A stretch of 14,306 bases of DNA, from assembly GCA_038239195.1 (NCBI GenBank), contig JBBSEZ010000258.1:1-14306 (forward strand), read 5' to 3'. This document shows positions 12,854 to 14,306 of the stretch, in pieces. The notes under the pieces are model-generated. The model made no database searches. It was not told the DNA's origin and saw only the letters and a program-made list of their open reading frames with translations. The DNA comes from JBBSEZ01 sp038239195 (lineage in GTDB: Bacteria > Planctomycetota > Planctomycetia > Gemmatales > Gemmataceae). Made by a program: the position numbers and the translations under genes. How positions within the stretch are numbered: position 1 is the stretch's first letter; each line of letters starts with the position of its first letter.

Positions 12854-13705
12854 ATGCTGCGCAAATACAGCCTTCTGGCCCTGAGCCTCGCCGCCCTCAC
12901 CCTGGTCGCCGTTGCCGGTTGCCAGCAAGAGAAGGACAGCCCCCCGAAGGACGATAACGATACGAAAGAGGCCAAGGCGCCCACGCCGGGGAAGGGCGGC
13001 GAGCACGGCCACAAGCCCGGCGAGCACGGCGGCAACATCGTCGAGATTGGCCGCGACAACTATCACGCCGAGGCCGTCTTCGAGAAGGATGGCGTCGTCC
13101 GCCTCTACATGCTCGGAAAGGATGAGGCCAAGGTCCTCGAAGTCGAGCCCCAGACGCTGAAGGCCTACGCCAAGCCGGTGGGCGGCAGCGTGTCGGCTTT
13201 CTTCGAGATCAAGGCGGCCCCCACCAAGGAAGACGCCGTCGGGAAGACCTCGCGGTTCACCGGCACCTTGCCCAGTGCCCTCTGGGGCAAGCAGGTGGAG
13301 GTGACGGTCCCCAGCATCCGCATCGCCGGCGATCGGTTCCGCTTCTTCTTCAAGTCCGCCGCCGAATCGGGGCACGTGGCCATGCCCCCCAGGGCCAGCG
13401 ATGAGAAGGCGCGCGCGTTGTACTTTACCCCTGGGGGCAAGTACACCGAGGCCGACGTCAAGGCCAACGGCAACGTGACCGCCGGGCAGAAGTACGCGGG
13501 CATGACGTCCGAGCACGACGCCGACCCGAAGCGCGGCGAGCGAACCTGCCCGATCACCGACACCAAGGCCAACCCCGAGTTCACCTGGGTGGTGGGGGGC
13601 AAGACGTATCAGTTCTGCTGCCCGCCTTGCATCGACGAGTTCGTCAAGAAGGCCAAGAACCAGCCCGACAAGATCAAGCCCCCCGAGGCCTACGTGAAAG
13701 AGTAA
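12854..13705 (+). CDS. Lipoprotein with His-rich linker and TRASH/YHS-like metal-binding C-terminus
   Basis: This 283-aa protein starts with a lipoprotein signal (lipobox VAGC, Cys23), so it should be anchored on the outer face of a membrane. A charged linker contains GEHGHKPGEHGG (49-60), a likely metal-binding His cluster. A beta-rich middle (about 61-185) has no family I can name. Near residues 212-237, KYAGMTSEHDADPKRGERTCPITD resembles a degenerate heavy-metal-binding domain of the CPMHPEV...CPICGM kind. The C-terminus has Cys232, then 22 residues, Cys255, three residues and Cys259, matching the TRASH pattern C-x(19-22)-C-x3-C, with an extra Cys256. Such sites bind copper or related metals. 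AAAGGAG (12841-12847) precedes the ATG by six bases. It is followed by a copper storage protein, supporting a periplasmic metal sensor, chaperone or scavenger role, which is inferred. Confidence 0.85.
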   Translation: MLRKYSLLALSLAALTLVAVAGCQQEKDSPPKDDNDTKEAKAPTPGKGGEHGHKPGEHGGNIVEIGRDNYHAEAVFEKDGVVRLYMLGKDEAKVLEVEPQTLKAYAKPVGGSVSAFFEIKAAPTKEDAVGKTSRFTGTLPSALWGKQVEVTVPSIRIAGDRFRFFFKSAAESGHVAMPPRASDEKARALYFTPGGKYTEADVKANGNVTAGQKYAGMTSEHDADPKRGERTCPITDTKANPEFTWVVGGKTYQFCCPPCIDEFVKKAKNQPDKIKPPEAYVKE

Positions 13706-13878
13706 GTGCGGCACGGCCTGGCGATTGCACAGGTTTCAGTCGCCGGGGGCCTGGCTCCCGTGGGCAGTCGAGGACGGGCAGAGGAACAGGAAGGATTGGT
13801 TTGCCCAGGGAGGGGCGGAAAGAGGCTCGCACGTCGTGGGCCTCTCCGAGGTGTTCTCCACAACAAGGGAGAAGGACC

Positions 13879-14306
13879 ATGCACCGCTTCGTCGTTCTGG
13901 GATCGCTGTTGGTGGCCGGCTTCGCGCTGGCGGTCGTGTCGGGGCCGTCGGCCCGGGCCGAGGAGAAGGAGAAGGCCGCCGAGCACAAGGGGCACATGCA
14001 CGGCGTGGACAAGTGCGCTGTGGAGTGCGCGAAGTGCATGCTGGCGTGCGAGTCGTGCGCCCGCCACTGCGCCATGAAGCTCGCCAAGGGCGAGAAGAAG
14101 CACGCCAAGACGCTGGCGACCTGCGCCGATTGCGGCGACTTCTGCGCCCTGGCCGCCAAGGTCGTCGCCCGCAAGGGCCCGATGTCGGTGACCACCTGCG
14201 AGGCCTGCGCCAAGGTTTGCGACGTTTGCGCCAAGGCGTGTGAGGACGTCGGCCCCGACGACGATCACATGAAGCAGTGCGCCAAGGCGTGTCGCGATTG
14301 TGCCAA
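13879..14306 (+). CDS. Exported four-helix-bundle copper storage protein (Csp), 3' end cut by window
   Basis: The frame is open from 13879 to the last base, giving 142 residues with no stop, so the gene continues outside the window. A Sec signal peptide (MHRFVVLGSLLVAGFALAVV, probable cut after residue 27, ARA) precedes a His-rich HKGHMHG and then 17 Cys in CxxxC/CxxC spacing along predicted helices (Cys46, 50, 53, 57, 60, 64, 82, 85, 89, 107, 110, 114, 117, 121, 134, 138, 141). This is the Csp/DUF326 pattern, in which Cys lining a four-helix bundle bind many Cu(I) ions; exported versions are known (Csp1). The ATG has GGAGAAGG close upstream. It lies 173 nt after the TRASH-like lipoprotein, probably on the same transcript. 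It would buffer or store copper outside the cytoplasm. Confidence 0.92.
   Translation, partial: MHRFVVLGSLLVAGFALAVVSGPSARAEEKEKAAEHKGHMHGVDKCAVECAKCMLACESCARHCAMKLAKGEKKHAKTLATCADCGDFCALAAKVVARKGPMSVTTCEACAKVCDVCAKACEDVGPDDDHMKQCAKACRDCA

Noticed and set aside
12854..13714. Minus-strand frame opposite the TRASH-like lipoprotein
   Set aside because: The sense product has lipobox, His cluster and metal-site Cys residues; the antisense is Leu/Gly/Val-rich shadow.
13674..14268. Minus-strand frames opposite the copper storage gene
   Set aside because: The plus strand gives a Sec leader and regularly spaced Cys in a frame running to the window end; the antisense frames lack any signature.

Overview
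The window looks like chromosomal DNA from a planctomycete, most likely a Gemmata-type (Gemmataceae) bacterium. The reasons are the high GC content, the TIGR02996 'repeat-companion' domain fused to leucine-rich repeats (a family expanded in Gemmata relatives), the many lipoprotein and Sec leaders, and long gene-poor gaps between short transcription units. This assignment is inference from family knowledge; no rRNA or marker gene is present.

Layout: (1) 1-4289, plus strand: a perfect inverted repeat, an orphan C5 cytosine DNA methyltransferase, a YjbQ/UPF0047 protein, a TIGR02996-LRR protein and an exported SMP-30/gluconolactonase-like beta-propeller. (2) 4290-5651: about 1.36 kb without a convincing gene, holding stem-loops and one isolated terminator-like hairpin. 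(3) 5652-9130: two secreted Gly/Tyr-rich proteins on the plus strand, each followed by a strong terminator. Between them lie a possible 44-aa protein and, on the minus strand, a lipoprotein with two phospholipase D HKD motifs. (4) 9303-12140: a compact plus-strand unit that looks like a RiPP (modified-peptide) cluster. It has a 37-aa precursor ending in HHCCRCCR, a very stable intercistronic hairpin, a DUF692/MNIO iron oxidase, a partner protein overlapping it by 4 nt, and a six-helix ABC-type membrane protein without an ATPase domain, then a terminator. (5) 12132-14306: a promoter with a perfect TATAAT box, then a Cys-rich exported protein, a lipoprotein with a His-rich linker and a C-terminal TRASH/YHS-like metal site, and an exported four-helix-bundle copper storage (Csp) protein cut by the window end.

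The most interesting part is region 4 next to region 5. MNIO enzymes are known to modify Cys (and other) residues of small peptides such as methanobactin and bufferins, which bind copper. Here a tiny peptide with a double CCR repeat sits beside an MNIO, its probable partner and a membrane protein, directly upstream of metal-handling genes including a copper storage protein. A copper-binding or copper-buffering peptide system is the natural hypothesis. The peptide has no Sec leader and no EGKCG-type bufferin motif, so it would be a different subtype. Both the modification and the link to copper are inferred.
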